Below are positions 35,230 to 47,358 of a stretch of DNA of 64,000 nucleotides, one piece after another. Source of the DNA: Massilia agilis (lineage in GTDB: Bacteria > Pseudomonadota > Gammaproteobacteria > Burkholderiales > Burkholderiaceae_D); NCBI RefSeq assembly GCF_024756255.1, contig NZ_JANUHB010000001.1, positions 1,364,001 through 1,428,000 on the forward strand. The letters are read 5' to 3'. Both the position numbers and the translations under genes were made by a program. The notes below the pieces were generated by a model. That model was given only the letters and a program-made list of their open reading frames with translations, ran no database searches and was not told where the DNA came from. Numbering within the stretch: the first letter of the stretch is position 1; each line of letters starts with the position of its first letter.

Positions 35230-35274
35230 TCCGAAATGCACGCTCTCCTACCGGCAACGTATCAGCCCTCATCC

Positions 35275-36141
35275 CTAAACACCCGCTGACCTCTTCGCCA
35301 ACGCCGCGAGGTCCAGCTCCCCTTCCCCCTGTTGCACCGCCCGCTGCAGGTTGTCCCGCACCGCCTGCCCCGCCGCCAGTCGCACGCCCTTGTCGCGCCC
35401 GGCATCGAGCGCCAGGTTCACGTCCTTCAGGCCCAGCGCCAGCTTGAACCCGGCCGGGCTGTAGCGCTCCTGCGCGATCATGCCGCCATAGCCCTTGTAC
35501 ACGGGCGAGCCGGCAAACAGCGTGCTGGCCAGCAGGTCCAGGAAATCGGCGGGCGCGATGCCGTACGCCCGCGCCAGCGCGGACGATTCGCCCATCGCCT
35601 CGACCGCCAGCGCCAGCGTCAGATTGGCGCCCAGCTTGACCGCATTAGCCTGCTCGGGCAGATCGCCAAACGGCCAGGTCTTCTGCCCCATCAGGTCAAA
35701 ATAAGGCTGCACGCGCTTGACCAGGTCGATCGGCCCGCCGGCGAGGATGTTCAGCTTGCCGGCCGCCGCCACATCGGAGCGGCCGAGCACCGGCGCGGCC
35801 AGGTAGCCGATACCTTTCTCCGCATGCACCCGCGCCATCTCGCGTGCGAACTCGACCGAGACCGTGGCCATGTTCACATGCACGCTGCCGGGAGCCAGCG
35901 CATCGAACACGCCATCGTCGTACAGCACCGCGCGCACGGCTGCGTCGTCGGACAGCATGGTGAACAACACGTCCACCCTGCCCGCGTCCGAAGCATTCGC
36001 GGCGCGCTGCGCGCCCTTGTCCACCAGTTCCTGCACCGGGCCGGGATTGCGGTTCCATACCACCAGCGGCTCGCCCGCCTTCAAGAGGTTCGCCGCCATG
36101 CCCCGGCCCATTGCGCCCAAGCCGATAAATCCGATTGTCAT
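35275..36141 (-). CDS. NAD(P)-dependent beta-hydroxyacid dehydrogenase
   Basis: 288 residues of the 3-hydroxyisobutyrate/6-phosphogluconate dehydrogenase group. The Rossmann motif IGFIGLGAMGRGMA opens the protein, VVWNRNPG (R31) favours NADP(H), and the catalytic lysine is K169 in QANAVKLGANL. The usual substrate signature DAPVSGG is replaced by AAPVLGRSDVAAAG, a variant found in glyoxylate/succinic-semialdehyde reductase-like members; the true substrate is uncertain. It is cytoplasmic and encoded downstream of the pdh operon but separated by the lpdA terminator. Confidence 0.88.
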   Translation of the reverse strand: MTIGFIGLGAMGRGMAANLLKAGEPLVVWNRNPGPVQELVDKGAQRAANASDAGRVDVLFTMLSDDAAVRAVLYDDGVFDALAPGSVHVNMATVSVEFAREMARVHAEKGIGYLAAPVLGRSDVAAAGKLNILAGGPIDLVKRVQPYFDLMGQKTWPFGDLPEQANAVKLGANLTLALAVEAMGESSALARAYGIAPADFLDLLASTLFAGSPVYKGYGGMIAQERYSPAGFKLALGLKDVNLALDAGRDKGVRLAAGQAVRDNLQRAVQQGEGELDLAALAKRSAGV

Positions 36142-36232
36142 CTTTGACCTCCGCGTTTCGTCTGACAGGATTAGACCAGCAATCTGGTACTGTTGTCGCC
36201 ATCATCTTGGGGAGCGTTTGGGTACGCGCCCC

Positions 36233-36261
36233 AAAAAAAACCGGGGCACGCGGCCCCGGTC
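36233..36261 (-). terminator. Terminator of the pyruvate dehydrogenase operon
   Basis: On the minus strand, ACCGGGGC and GCCCCGGT arms with a short loop, followed by eight T residues (the A tract at 36233-36240). Confidence 0.9.
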
Positions 36262-36282
36262 TCGTCTGCAACTGTGGAACGC

Positions 36283-38076
36283 TCAGCGCTTGCGCGGCGG
36301 CGGCAGGTCGGTGCAGACGCCTTCGAAGGCTTCCGCCGCCATGCCGATCGACTCGCCGAGCGTCGGGTGCGGGTGGATGGTCTTGCCGATGTCCACCGCG
36401 TCCGCGCCCATCTCGATCGCCAGCGCGATCTCGCCGATCATGTCGCCCGCGTTCGGGCCCACGATCGCGCCGCCAATGATGCGGTGCGTCTCGCTGTCGA
36501 ACAGCAGCTTGGTGAAGCCCTCGGTGCGGTCGTTCGCAGTCGCGCGGCCGCTCGCGGCCCACGGGAAATGGCCCTTCTCGACCGCGATGCCCTTGGCCTT
36601 GGCTTCGTCCTCGGTCACGCCCACCCATGCCACTTCCGGATCGGTATAGGCCACGGACGGGATCACCTTGGCGTCGAAGAAGGCCTTCTCGCCATGCGCC
36701 GCCTCGGCTGCCACGTGCGCTTCATGCACCGCTTTGTGCGCCAGCATCGGCTGGCCGATCACGTCGCCAATGGCGTAAATGTGCGGCACATTGGTACGCA
36801 TCTGGCCATCGACCGGGATGAAGCCACGGTCGGTGACGGCCACGCCAGCTTTGTCCGCAGCGATCTTCTTGCCGTTCGGGCTGCGGCCCACGGCCACCAG
36901 CACCATGTCGTACAGCTGCGGTTCCGGCGCAGTGCCGCCTGCTTCTGCCGACTCGAACGTGACCTTGATGCCTTCGGCCAGCGCTTCCACGCCCACCGTC
37001 TTGGTCTTGGTCATGATGCGGTCGAAGCGGTACTCGTTACGCTTCTGCCAGACCTTGACCGCGTCGCGGTCCGCGCCCTGCATCAGGCCGTCCATCATCT
37101 CGACCACGTCGATGCGCGCACCAAGGGTGGAGTACACGGTGGCCATCTCCAGGCCGATGATGCCGCCGCCGATGACCAGCATCTTCTTGGGCACCTGGCG
37201 CAGCTCGAGCGCACCGGTCGAATCGACGATGCGCGGGTCTTCCGGCACGAACGGCAGCTTCACCACCGACGAGCCGCAAGCGATGATCGCCTTCTGGAAC
37301 TGCACCACCTTCTTGCCACCGTCAGCGCCGGTCACTTCGAGGTGGTTGGGGCTGACGAACTGGCCCACGCCCTGCACCACGTTGACCTTGCGCGCCTTGG
37401 CCATGCCGGCCAGGCCGCCTGTCATCTTCTTGATGACGCTGTCCTTGTAGCCACGCAGCTTGTCGATGTCGATTTGCGGCTTGGCGAAGGTGACGCCATG
37501 GTCGGCCATGTGCGCGGTCTCGTCGATCACAGCGGCCACGTGCAGCAGCGCCTTGGACGGGATGCAGCCCACGTTCAGGCACACGCCGCCCAGCGTCGCG
37601 TACTTCTCGACCAGCACGGTGTCCATGCCCAGGTCGGCGGAACGGAACGCGGCCGAATAGCCGCCCGGGCCTGCGCCCAGCACCAGCATCTCGCATTGCA
37701 CGTCCACGTTGCCGCTGTAGCTCGACGCCGCCGGAGCGGGCGCCGCAGCCGGCGCCGCCGGCGCGGCCGGCGCCTGCGACTGCGTCGGGGCGGCGGCTGC
37801 GGTTGCGGCCGGCGCTGCCGGAGCAGCGGCGGCGCCTGCGGCCTCGTCCAGGGTCAGCAGGAGCGAACCCTCGTTGACCTTGTCGCCCACCTTGATCTTC
37901 AGCTCCTTGACTACGCCCGCATGGCTGGACGGGATCTCCATGCTGGCCTTGTCCGATTCGACGGTCGCCAGCGACTGGTCCACGCTGACGGTGTCGCCCG
38001 GCTTGACCAGCACCTCGATGACTTCGACGTCCTTGAAATCGCCGATATTCGGGACTTTGACTTCAACTGTACTCAT
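36283..38076 (-). CDS. lpdA: Dihydrolipoyl dehydrogenase with N-terminal lipoyl domain (PDH E3)
   Basis: 597 residues. Residues 1-80 are a lipoyl domain with the modified lysine K43 ([13 protein letters not shown]), followed by an Ala/Pro linker (81-125). The rest is a flavin disulfide reductase: FAD motif LGAGPGGYSAA at 132-142, redox cysteines C166 and C171 (GGVCLNVGCIPSK), and the C-terminal IHPHPTLGES with the active-site histidine. It reoxidises lipoyl groups of the E2 core. The lipoyl fusion is normal in many betaproteobacteria. ATG 38076 has AAGGAG six bases upstream. Last gene of aceE-aceF-lpdA. Confidence 0.96.
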   Translation of the reverse strand: MSTVEVKVPNIGDFKDVEVIEVLVKPGDTVSVDQSLATVESDKASMEIPSSHAGVVKELKIKVGDKVNEGSLLLTLDEAAGAAAAPAAPAATAAAAPTQSQAPAAPAAPAAAPAPAASSYSGNVDVQCEMLVLGAGPGGYSAAFRSADLGMDTVLVEKYATLGGVCLNVGCIPSKALLHVAAVIDETAHMADHGVTFAKPQIDIDKLRGYKDSVIKKMTGGLAGMAKARKVNVVQGVGQFVSPNHLEVTGADGGKKVVQFQKAIIACGSSVVKLPFVPEDPRIVDSTGALELRQVPKKMLVIGGGIIGLEMATVYSTLGARIDVVEMMDGLMQGADRDAVKVWQKRNEYRFDRIMTKTKTVGVEALAEGIKVTFESAEAGGTAPEPQLYDMVLVAVGRSPNGKKIAADKAGVAVTDRGFIPVDGQMRTNVPHIYAIGDVIGQPMLAHKAVHEAHVAAEAAHGEKAFFDAKVIPSVAYTDPEVAWVGVTEDEAKAKGIAVEKGHFPWAASGRATANDRTEGFTKLLFDSETHRIIGGAIVGPNAGDMIGEIALAIEMGADAVDIGKTIHPHPTLGESIGMAAEAFEGVCTDLPPPRKR

Positions 38077-38086
38077 CAAGCGCTCC

Positions 38087-39424
38087 TTACAGCAGGGTCT
38101 TGCGCAGGTCGGCCAGCACTTCGGCCAGGTAGGCGGTGAAGCGCGCGGCGCCGGCGCCGTCGATCACGCGGTGGTCGTACGACAGCGACAGCGGCAGCAT
38201 CAGGCGCGGCTGGAAGGCCGAACCGTCCCACACCGGCTTGATCGACGACTTGGACAGGCCCAGGATGGCCACTTCCGGCGCGTTGATGATCGGCGTGAAC
38301 GCGGTGCCGCCGATGCCGCCCAGCGACGAGATCGTGAAGGTCGCGCCCTGCATCGCGGTCGGGGCCAGCTTGCCTTCGCGCGCCTGCGCGGACAGCTCGG
38401 TCATCTCGGCGGCGATCTGCGAGATCGACTTCTTGTCCGCGTCCTTGACCACCGGGACCACCAGGCCGTTCGGCGTGTCGGCCGCAAAGCCGATGTTGTA
38501 GTACTGCTTGACGATCAGGTTGGCGCCGGCCTCGTCGAGCGACGCGTTGAACTGCGGGTACTTCTTGAGCGCCGCGACGCTGGCCTTGATCACGAACGCC
38601 AGCATGGTCAGCTTGGTCGCCTGCTTGGCCTTGGCGTAGGCGGCGTTGGAGTCGACGCGGAACTGCTCCAGGTCGGTCACGTCGGCTTCGTCGAACTGCG
38701 TCACGTGCGGGATCATCACCCAGTTGCGGTGCAGGTTCGGGCCGCTGATCTTCTTGATGCGCGAGAGCGGCACCAGTTCGGTCGGGCCGAACTTGGAGAA
38801 GTCCAGCGACGGCCACGGCAGCAGGCTCAGGCCGCCCACGCCTGCGCCGGCGGCGGCTGGTGCCGCGCCCGGCACGGCGGCGCCGGCCATGATGCCCTTG
38901 ACGAAGTTCTGCACGTCCTGCTGGGTGATGCGGCCTTTCGGACCGCTGCCCGGCACGCGGGTCAGGTCCACGCCCAGCTCGCGGGCGAACTTGCGGATCG
39001 ACGGCGAGGCGTGCGCCTTGCCTGCCGGCGCAGTGGCAACCGGCGCGGCAGCGGCGGGGGCAGCGGAAACCGGCGCCGGTGCCGCGGTCGGCGCCGGGGT
39101 GGCGGCAGGCGCCGGTGCTGCGGCTGCGGGAGCAGCTGCTGCCGGTGCGGGCGCTGCGGCCTGCTCCGCCGGCGCGGCCGCGCCTTCGGCGGCTTCGACC
39201 ATCAGGACCACGTCGCCCTGGTTGATCTTGTCGCCGACCTTGACCTTCAATTCCTTCACGACGCCGGCATGGCTGGAGGGGATCTCCATGCTGGCCTTGT
39301 CCGACTCCACCGTGATCAGCGACTGGTCGACCTTGATCGTGTCGCCAGGCTTGACCATCAGTTCGATCACTTCAACGTCCTTGAAGTCGCCAATGTCCGG
39401 GACTTTGACTTCAACAATGCTCAT
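38087..39424 (-). CDS. aceF: Dihydrolipoyllysine acetyltransferase (PDH E2)
   Basis: 445 residues, core of the pyruvate dehydrogenase complex. One lipoyl domain (1-80, K43 in [13 protein letters not shown]), a long Ala/Pro linker (82-130), a peripheral-subunit-binding domain ([16 protein letters not shown], about 135-170) and the catalytic acetyltransferase domain (about 215-445) with [14 protein letters not shown] containing the active-site histidine. Having a single lipoyl domain rather than the three of E. coli is compensated by the extra one on E3 in this operon. It lies 10 bases upstream of lpdA and about 170 bases after aceE, a gap that contains a family-A repeat pair. Confidence 0.96.
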   Translation of the reverse strand: MSIVEVKVPDIGDFKDVEVIELMVKPGDTIKVDQSLITVESDKASMEIPSSHAGVVKELKVKVGDKINQGDVVLMVEAAEGAAAPAEQAAAPAPAAAAPAAAAPAPAATPAPTAAPAPVSAAPAAAAPVATAPAGKAHASPSIRKFARELGVDLTRVPGSGPKGRITQQDVQNFVKGIMAGAAVPGAAPAAAGAGVGGLSLLPWPSLDFSKFGPTELVPLSRIKKISGPNLHRNWVMIPHVTQFDEADVTDLEQFRVDSNAAYAKAKQATKLTMLAFVIKASVAALKKYPQFNASLDEAGANLIVKQYYNIGFAADTPNGLVVPVVKDADKKSISQIAAEMTELSAQAREGKLAPTAMQGATFTISSLGGIGGTAFTPIINAPEVAILGLSKSSIKPVWDGSAFQPRLMLPLSLSYDHRVIDGAGAARFTAYLAEVLADLRKTLL

Positions 39425-39486
39425 GTTTTTTAGCTCCGTATTTTTGATCAGCTAAGGGTGCCACTAGTGTTACCGTTTGAGTCAAT

Positions 39487-39567
39487 CGTCATCCCCGCGC
39501 AGGCGGGGATCCATAGTGCGCTGGCTACTCAAGCTCAGCATGGGTTCCCGCCTTCGCGGGAACGACG
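39487..39567. repeat. Family-A palindromic repeat pair inside the pdh operon
   Basis: Left copy CGTCATCCCCGCGCAGGCGG and on; inverted right copy with stem TTCCCGCCTTCGCGGGAA. It occupies the aceE-aceF gap, so it is transcribed as part of the operon and would form strong RNA hairpins. Confidence 0.88.
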
Positions 39568-39596
39568 TCGGTTACGCTAACGTTAGCCCTTGAGCA

Positions 39597-42293
<2,697 letters not shown>

Positions 42294-42387
42294 TGATGCG
42301 TCTCCTAGAGTTGGCGCCCCACCCGATCCGTGGTTGGCGGCGATTACAAATTTCAGTAAATACTTTGACAGGCTAAAAGTCCGCTGG

Positions 42388-42416
42388 ATTCTAGCAGTAG
42401 CGCTTTTATTTTTCAA
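42388..42416 (-). promoter_or_regulatory. Promoter of the aceE-aceF-lpdA operon
   Basis: On the minus strand, TTGAAA (42416-42411) and TAGAAT (42393-42388, with TG before it) are separated by exactly 17 bases. Confidence 0.75.
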
Positions 42417-42430
42417 ATTACGATATGCGA

Positions 42431-42472
42431 TTTCATAATGCGAAACAACATGCTGCGAACGCACAATGTGCG
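42431..42472. promoter_or_regulatory. Candidate operators upstream of the pdh promoter
   Basis: TTTCATAATGCGAAA (42431-42445, TTTC/GAAA arms) lies 15 bases upstream of the -35, and CGCACAATGTGCG (42460-42472) is a 13-base perfect palindrome. Either could bind a regulator of pyruvate oxidation; the regulator is not identifiable. Confidence 0.35.
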
Positions 42473-42486
42473 CGCGGCCGATCTCC

Positions 42487-42639
42487 TGTAGGGCGGGCGG
42501 GTCCCCCGCCCACGCGTTCAACCGGCTGTGGTTTTGCCGCGGTGCGGAAAAATGCCGGATCGGCAGCTTTTGCCTATATTTGATGGGGGACCGTACAGAA
42601 GCGCCGCTGAACGCGTGGGCACAATGTGCCCACCCTACG
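42487..42639. repeat. Family-B palindromic repeat, paired unit
   Basis: Left half has stem GGGCGGG/CCCGCCC; right half GGGCACA/TGTGCCC; both carry the GTAGGG outer edge and ACGCGTTCAA junction. About 95 bases lie between the halves. The rest of the aceE-folD gap (42640-42755) shows TATAAT at 42724-42729, a possible folD -10 without a clear -35. Confidence 0.85.
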
Positions 42640-42755
42640 CAAAACCACCCGCCCACGCGTCCATTCGGTCTATAAATATGACCCCCTTCCCTCCCGCGCG
42701 GCGCGCAATAGGGGGCGGAGCCTTATAATTTCGTTTTTGCCTAGTGAATCCCACC

Positions 42756-43598
42756 ATGCCCGCCCAACTGATCGACGGAGTCAAACTTTCCCAACAACTG
42801 CGCGCCGAAATCGCCCAACGCGCGGCCGCCCTTACTGCCCAGGGCAAACAGCCCGGCCTGGCGGTGATCCTGGTCGGCGAAGACCCGGCCAGCCAGGTGT
42901 ATGTGCGCAACAAGGTCAAGGCCTGCGGCGACGTCGGTTTCCACAGCGTGTTCGAGAAGTACGACGCGGACCTGACCGAAGCCGCGCTGCTGGAACGCAT
43001 CGAAGCGCTCAACAATGACCCGGCCATCCACGGCATCCTCGTGCAGATGCCGCTGCCGCGCCATATCAACCCGCAAAAAGTCATCGAAGCCATTTCCGTC
43101 AAGAAGGACGTGGACGGCTACTCGGTGATGTCCGCCGGCGAGCTGATGGCCAACCTGCCGGGCCTGCGCCCGTGCACGCCGTATGGCTGCATGAAGTTGA
43201 TCGAAAGCACGGGTGTGGACCTGCGCGGCAAGCATGCGGTCGTGATCGGCCGCAGCAACACCGTGGGCAAGCCGATGGCGCTGCTGCTCTTGCAAGCCAA
43301 TGCCACCGTGACCATATGCCATAGCGCGACCGCCGACATCGGCTACCACACGCGCCAGGCGGACGTGGTGGTGGCTGCCGTGGGCCGCCGCAACACGCTC
43401 ACCGGCGACATGGTCAAGCCCGGCGCGATCGTGATCGACGTGGGCATCAACCGCAACGACGAAGGCAAACTGTGCGGCGACGTGGACTTCGACTCGGTGC
43501 GCGAAGTGGCCTCGTACATCACCCCGGTGCCCGGCGGCGTCGGCCCGATGACGATCACGATGCTGCTGATGAATACGCTGGAAGCAGCCGAACGCTGA
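42756..43598 (+). CDS. folD: Methylenetetrahydrofolate dehydrogenase/cyclohydrolase
   Basis: 280 residues, bifunctional cytoplasmic enzyme that interconverts 5,10-methylene- and 10-formyl-tetrahydrofolate with NADP. The catalytic lysine sits in [12 protein letters not shown] (K53); [28 protein letters not shown] and [15 protein letters not shown] are the FolD signatures, the last being the C-terminal family pattern. ATG 42756 gives the usual MPAQLIDG start; there is no strong ribosome-binding site. The enzyme supplies 10-formyl-THF, the cosubstrate of the PurN encoded at 11620-12237. Confidence 0.96.
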   Translation: MPAQLIDGVKLSQQLRAEIAQRAAALTAQGKQPGLAVILVGEDPASQVYVRNKVKACGDVGFHSVFEKYDADLTEAALLERIEALNNDPAIHGILVQMPLPRHINPQKVIEAISVKKDVDGYSVMSAGELMANLPGLRPCTPYGCMKLIESTGVDLRGKHAVVIGRSNTVGKPMALLLLQANATVTICHSATADIGYHTRQADVVVAAVGRRNTLTGDMVKPGAIVIDVGINRNDEGKLCGDVDFDSVREVASYITPVPGGVGPMTITMLLMNTLEAAER

Positions 43599-43600
43599 TA

Positions 43601-43675
43601 CGTAGGGTGGGCTCTCGAGCCCACGCGGTGATACGCGCCGCGTGACGAGCGCGTAGGCTCAGGAGCCCACCCTAC
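43601..43675. repeat. Family-B palindromic repeat, paired unit
   Basis: CGTAGGGTGGGCTCTCGAGC begins the left half; the right half ends GAGCCCACCCTACA. The stem GGGCTC/GAGCCC differs from the other loci but is self-complementary. Confidence 0.88.
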
Positions 43676-43729
43676 AGAAGCAACGATGGGGCTCTCCCCG
43701 GCGCGACAACGAACTTAGGAGGGAATCGT

Positions 43730-45820
43730 ATGAACATGGAGACGACCAGCAATCCCCTGCTCGACTTCTCAAGCCTGCCCCGCTTCGACCAATTCAAGCC
43801 GGAGCATGTGACCCCGGCCATCGAGCAGCTGATCGCCGACGCCAAGGCTGTCGTGCACAAGCTCGAAGCGCCGATGGACAGCGTCAGCTGGGACAACTTC
43901 GTGGTCCCGCTGGAAGAAGCGACCGAGCACCTGGGCCGCGCCTGGGGCATCGTCAATCACCTGAACAACGTGATGGACACGCCCGAGCTGCGCGCGACCT
44001 ACAACGAAAACCAGCCGAAGGTGACCGAGTTCTGGACCTCGCTGGGCCAGAACGAGGCGCTGTTCGACAAATACAAGATGCTGCGCGCGAGCCCCGAGTT
44101 CGTGAACCTGTCCGAGGCGCGCAAGCGCATCGTCGAAAACGCGTTGCGCGACTTTCGCCTGGGCGGCGCCGAGCTGCCGCCGGAGAAAAAAGAGCGCTTC
44201 GCCGAGATCCAGGAGCAGCACGCCGCCATCTCGACCCGCTTTTCGGAAAACGTACTGGACGCGACCAACGACTACAAGCTGCTGGTCGAGAACGAGGCGG
44301 AACTGGCCGGCATTCCCGACGACGCCAAGCAGGCCGCGCGCGCCTCGGCCGAGCAGGACGGCAAGCACGGCTGGCAGTTCACGCTGCACTTCCCGTCCTA
44401 CTTCCCGGTGCTGCAGTTCGCGGATAACCGCCAGCTGCGCGAGACCATCTACCGCGCCAACGCGACCAAGGCGTCCGACGTGGGCGTGGTGTTCAGCGAG
44501 CTGGAAAAGTGGGACAACACCTCCAACATCGCCCAGCTCCTGAAGCTGCGCGACGAGGAAGCCAGGCTGCTCGACTACCGCAACTTCGCCGAAGTGTCGC
44601 TGGTGCCGAAGATGGCCCCCAGCCCCGAGCACGTGATCGAATTCCTTGAAGACCTGGCACGCCGCGCGCGCCCGTTCGCCGAGAAGGACCTGGCCGAACT
44701 GCGTGAATTCGCGAAGAACGAGCTTGGGATCGAGGACATGCAGGCCTGGGACGTGACCTATGCGTCCGAAAAGCTGCGCGAAAAGCGCTATGCGTTCTCG
44801 GCGCAGGAAGTGAAGCAGTACTTCCCCGAACCGAAGGTGGTGGACGGCCTGTTCAAGCTGGTCTCGACGCTGTTCGGCGTGAGCATCGCGCCGGACCAGG
44901 CGCCGGTGTGGCACCCCGACGTGCGCTTCTTCCGCATCGAGCGCGACGGCCAGCTGGTCGGGCAGTTCTACCTCGACCTGTATGCCCGCGCCGGCAAGGG
45001 CCAGGGCGCGTGGATGGATGACGCGCGCGGGCGCCGCATCACCACCGGCGGCATCATCCAGACGCCGGTGGCCTACCTGACCTGCAATTTCACGCCGCCC
45101 GCCGTTGTGGACGGCAGCTTGCTACCATCGCTGTTCACGCACGACGAAGTCATCACGTTGTTCCACGAATTCGGCCATGGCCTGCACCACATGCTCACCG
45201 AGGTGGACGAGCTGTCGGTATCGGGCATCTCGGGTGTGGAATGGGATGCGGTGGAGCTGCCCTCGCAGTTCATGGAAAACTTCTGCTGGGAGTGGGACGT
45301 GCTGCAGCACCTGACCGGGCACGTGAAGACCGGCGAGCCGCTGCCGCGCGCACTGTACGACAAGATGCTGGCGGCGAAGAACTTCCAGTCCGGGATGCAG
45401 ATGCTGCGCCAGGTCGAGTTCTCGTTGATCGACATGCACCTGCACTACGACTTCGACCCGAACAGCGAGCAGACCGTCCAGCAGCTGATCGACGACGTGC
45501 GCAGCAAGTTCGCCGTGCTGGTGCCGCCCTCGTTCAACCGATTCCAACACTCGTTCGGCCATATCTTTGCCGGCGGCTATGCCGCAGGGTACTATAGCTA
45601 CAAATGGGCTGAGGTGCTGTCGGCCGACGCGTACGCGGCTTTCGAAGAAGCCGTGGAAGCCGGCGGTGGCGAGCTGACCGCCGAAACCGGCAAGCGCTTC
45701 CAGCGCGAGATTCTGTCGGTAGGCGGTTCGCGCCCGGCGCTCGAATCGTTCAAGGCCTTCCGTGGCCGCGAGCCGTCGATCGATGCGCTGATGCGCCACA
45801 GTGGAATGCATGAGCAATAA
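43730..45820 (+). CDS. prlC: Oligopeptidase A (M3 zinc metallopeptidase)
   Basis: 696 residues, thimet-oligopeptidase family. The zinc motif HEFGHGLHH at 479-487 and the downstream glutamate region (SGISGVEWDAVELPSQFMEN, about 502-521) are complete, and FGHIFAGGYAAGYYSYKW near the end is the substrate-binding glycine/tyrosine loop. It degrades short peptides, including cleaved signal peptides, in the cytoplasm. AGGAGG lies 7 bases before the ATG. It is followed after 8 bases by the glutaredoxin-like gene and is cotranscribed with it. Confidence 0.96.
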   Translation: MNMETTSNPLLDFSSLPRFDQFKPEHVTPAIEQLIADAKAVVHKLEAPMDSVSWDNFVVPLEEATEHLGRAWGIVNHLNNVMDTPELRATYNENQPKVTEFWTSLGQNEALFDKYKMLRASPEFVNLSEARKRIVENALRDFRLGGAELPPEKKERFAEIQEQHAAISTRFSENVLDATNDYKLLVENEAELAGIPDDAKQAARASAEQDGKHGWQFTLHFPSYFPVLQFADNRQLRETIYRANATKASDVGVVFSELEKWDNTSNIAQLLKLRDEEARLLDYRNFAEVSLVPKMAPSPEHVIEFLEDLARRARPFAEKDLAELREFAKNELGIEDMQAWDVTYASEKLREKRYAFSAQEVKQYFPEPKVVDGLFKLVSTLFGVSIAPDQAPVWHPDVRFFRIERDGQLVGQFYLDLYARAGKGQGAWMDDARGRRITTGGIIQTPVAYLTCNFTPPAVVDGSLLPSLFTHDEVITLFHEFGHGLHHMLTEVDELSVSGISGVEWDAVELPSQFMENFCWEWDVLQHLTGHVKTGEPLPRALYDKMLAAKNFQSGMQMLRQVEFSLIDMHLHYDFDPNSEQTVQQLIDDVRSKFAVLVPPSFNRFQHSFGHIFAGGYAAGYYSYKWAEVLSADAYAAFEEAVEAGGGELTAETGKRFQREILSVGGSRPALESFKAFRGREPSIDALMRHSGMHEQ

Positions 45821-45828
45821 ATGGCGGG

Positions 45829-46488
45829 ATGGGTGAAATGGGACGCACAATCGCTGGAACATTGGCGCTGACACTGGCCGCACTCCTGTGCGCTGCCAGC
45901 GCGTGGGCGCAGGTGTACAAGTGGAAGGACGCCAAGGGTGTCACCCACTTCAGCGACACCCCGCCCGCATCCACGCGCGAGAAGGCCGAGGTGAAGAACT
46001 ACGGCGGGGATCTTGGCCCCGCGCTGCCGTTCGAGCTGGCCCAGGCCGCGCGCAACAACCCCGTCACGCTGTATTCGGCATCGCCCTGCGGTCCGTGCGA
46101 CCAGGCGCGCGGCTTCCTGCAGCGGCGCGGCATTCCATACACCGAAAAAAGCATCGGCAACGCCGACGACCAGCAAAAGCTGAAGGAAGCCGGCGGTGAC
46201 GGCCAACTGCCGCTGCTGCTGGTGGGGCGCGCCAGGCTGACCGGCTTTGCGGCCGGCGCCTGGAACGAAGCGCTCGACACGGCCGGCTATCCGGCGCAGT
46301 CGATCCTGCCGCGCGGTTACCAGTTCGCCACCGCCACGCCGGCTGCGCCGCGCAAGCCGTCGCCGGTGGAGTTGGCCAAGGCCGAAGAAGCCGAGCGCGC
46401 TGCAAAGGCCGCGGCGCAGGCTGAGGAAAAGGCCAAGTTCGCGCCGCGCCCCAAGCCAATCAACGGCACGCCCGATTTCCAGTTCTGA
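45829..46488 (+). CDS. Exported DUF4124/glutaredoxin-like thiol protein
   Basis: 219 residues. After a signal peptide (GRTIAGTLALTLAALLCAAS, then AWAQ) comes a DUF4124-type start (VYKWKDAKGVTHFSDTPP) and a glutaredoxin-like domain with the CxxC motif SPCGPCDQARGFLQ near residue 87, followed by PLLLVGRARLTGF. It is probably a periplasmic thiol oxidoreductase; the substrate is unknown. An Ala/Lys-rich helix closes the protein. The start could be ATG 45829 or 45838; the second gives a cleaner signal peptide. It lies directly between prlC and holC. Confidence 0.82.
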   Translation: MGEMGRTIAGTLALTLAALLCAASAWAQVYKWKDAKGVTHFSDTPPASTREKAEVKNYGGDLGPALPFELAQAARNNPVTLYSASPCGPCDQARGFLQRRGIPYTEKSIGNADDQQKLKEAGGDGQLPLLLVGRARLTGFAAGAWNEALDTAGYPAQSILPRGYQFATATPAAPRKPSPVELAKAEEAERAAKAAAQAEEKAKFAPRPKPINGTPDFQF

Positions 46489-46489
46489 C

Positions 46490-46915
46490 ATGACGCGCAT
46501 CGACTTCCACACCAATATCGCCGACAAGCTGACCTATGCATGCCGGCTGGCGCGCAAGGCCTACGCATCGCGCGCCAAGGTGGTGCTGCTGGCCGAGGAC
46601 GCCGGCCAGGCGGCGCAGCTGAACGAAGCGCTGTGGACGATCGGCGACACCGACTTCATCCCGCACGTGATGGCGGGCGACCCGCTGGCTGGCGAAACGC
46701 CGGTGATCGTGGCCGACAGCGACGATGCGCCGCTGCCGCACCACGACATGCTGGTCAACCTCACACAACGCACGCCGGCGCACTTTGCGCAGTTTGCGCG
46801 CGTGTTCGAGATCATCTCCACCGACGAGCAGGACGCGGCCGCCGGCCGCAAGCGCTACGTGGCCTACAAAAAGCAGGACTATCCCCTCACCCACTTTGTC
46901 GCGGGACAGCCATGA
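46490..46915 (+). CDS. holC: DNA polymerase III subunit chi
   Basis: 141 residues of the clamp-loader accessory subunit that links polymerase III to single-stranded DNA-binding protein. MTRIDFHTNIADKLTYACRL, AKVVLLAEDAGQAAQLNEAL, FIPHVMAGDPLAGETPVIVA and YPLTHFVAGQP match the HolC family. The start overlaps nothing but follows the previous stop by one base (TGACATG). Its own stop overlaps the ATG of the next gene, so the two are translationally coupled. Confidence 0.92.
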   Translation: MTRIDFHTNIADKLTYACRLARKAYASRAKVVLLAEDAGQAAQLNEALWTIGDTDFIPHVMAGDPLAGETPVIVADSDDAPLPHHDMLVNLTQRTPAHFAQFARVFEIISTDEQDAAAGRKRYVAYKKQDYPLTHFVAGQP

Positions 46916-47358
46916 ACCACGATCAGGGTTTCGACGATTCCAGCATTCCCGTACTGACCGAGGTCGTACGCGAGACGCCGAGCGCGCCGGCTTCGGCCGA
47001 TGCGGCGGTGGCCGAAGTGGTGCTGGACGAAGCGCCGGCCGAGCCGGTCGCGGCGGCCGCTGCGCCTGCCGAAGCCGCGCCGGCGGCACCGCTGGAACAA
47101 CGCGCCGCCACCGCGCTCAGTGCCGGCGAATGGGACGCACTCGAACTGCGGCTCACCGAGCACATCCTGGAACACCTGCAGGGGCGGGTCGATTTCGTGC
47201 TGCAGCAGCGCCTGCGCGACAGCATGGCCGACGTGATGCAGCACGCATTGGCCGGGCTGACCGAAGAGATCCGCAGCGGGCTGTCGCAAACCATCGAGCA
47301 AATCGTCAGCCGCGCCGTGGCGCAGGAGCTGGCGCACCTGAAGACCGCCCGGGACTGA
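46912..47358 (+). CDS. HolC-linked protein of unknown function
   Basis: 148 residues; no recognised family. Residues 1-75 are acidic, Ala/Pro-rich and probably disordered (SAPASADAAVAEVVLDEAPA), and residues 85-148 are a helical domain (LRLTEHILEHLQGRVDFVLQ, then LSQTIEQIVSRAVAQELAHL). The ATGA overlap with holC means coupled expression, so a link to the clamp loader or to DNA replication is plausible but unproved. Codon use is that of the host. No signal peptide. Confidence 0.75.
   Translation: MNHDQGFDDSSIPVLTEVVRETPSAPASADAAVAEVVLDEAPAEPVAAAAAPAEAAPAAPLEQRAATALSAGEWDALELRLTEHILEHLQGRVDFVLQQRLRDSMADVMQHALAGLTEEIRSGLSQTIEQIVSRAVAQELAHLKTARD

Noticed and set aside
33870-35270. A defence island or mobile element around the A/T-rich gene
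   Set aside because: One gene only, no integrase, transposase, terminal repeats or known defence motif. Kept only as a low-composition island.
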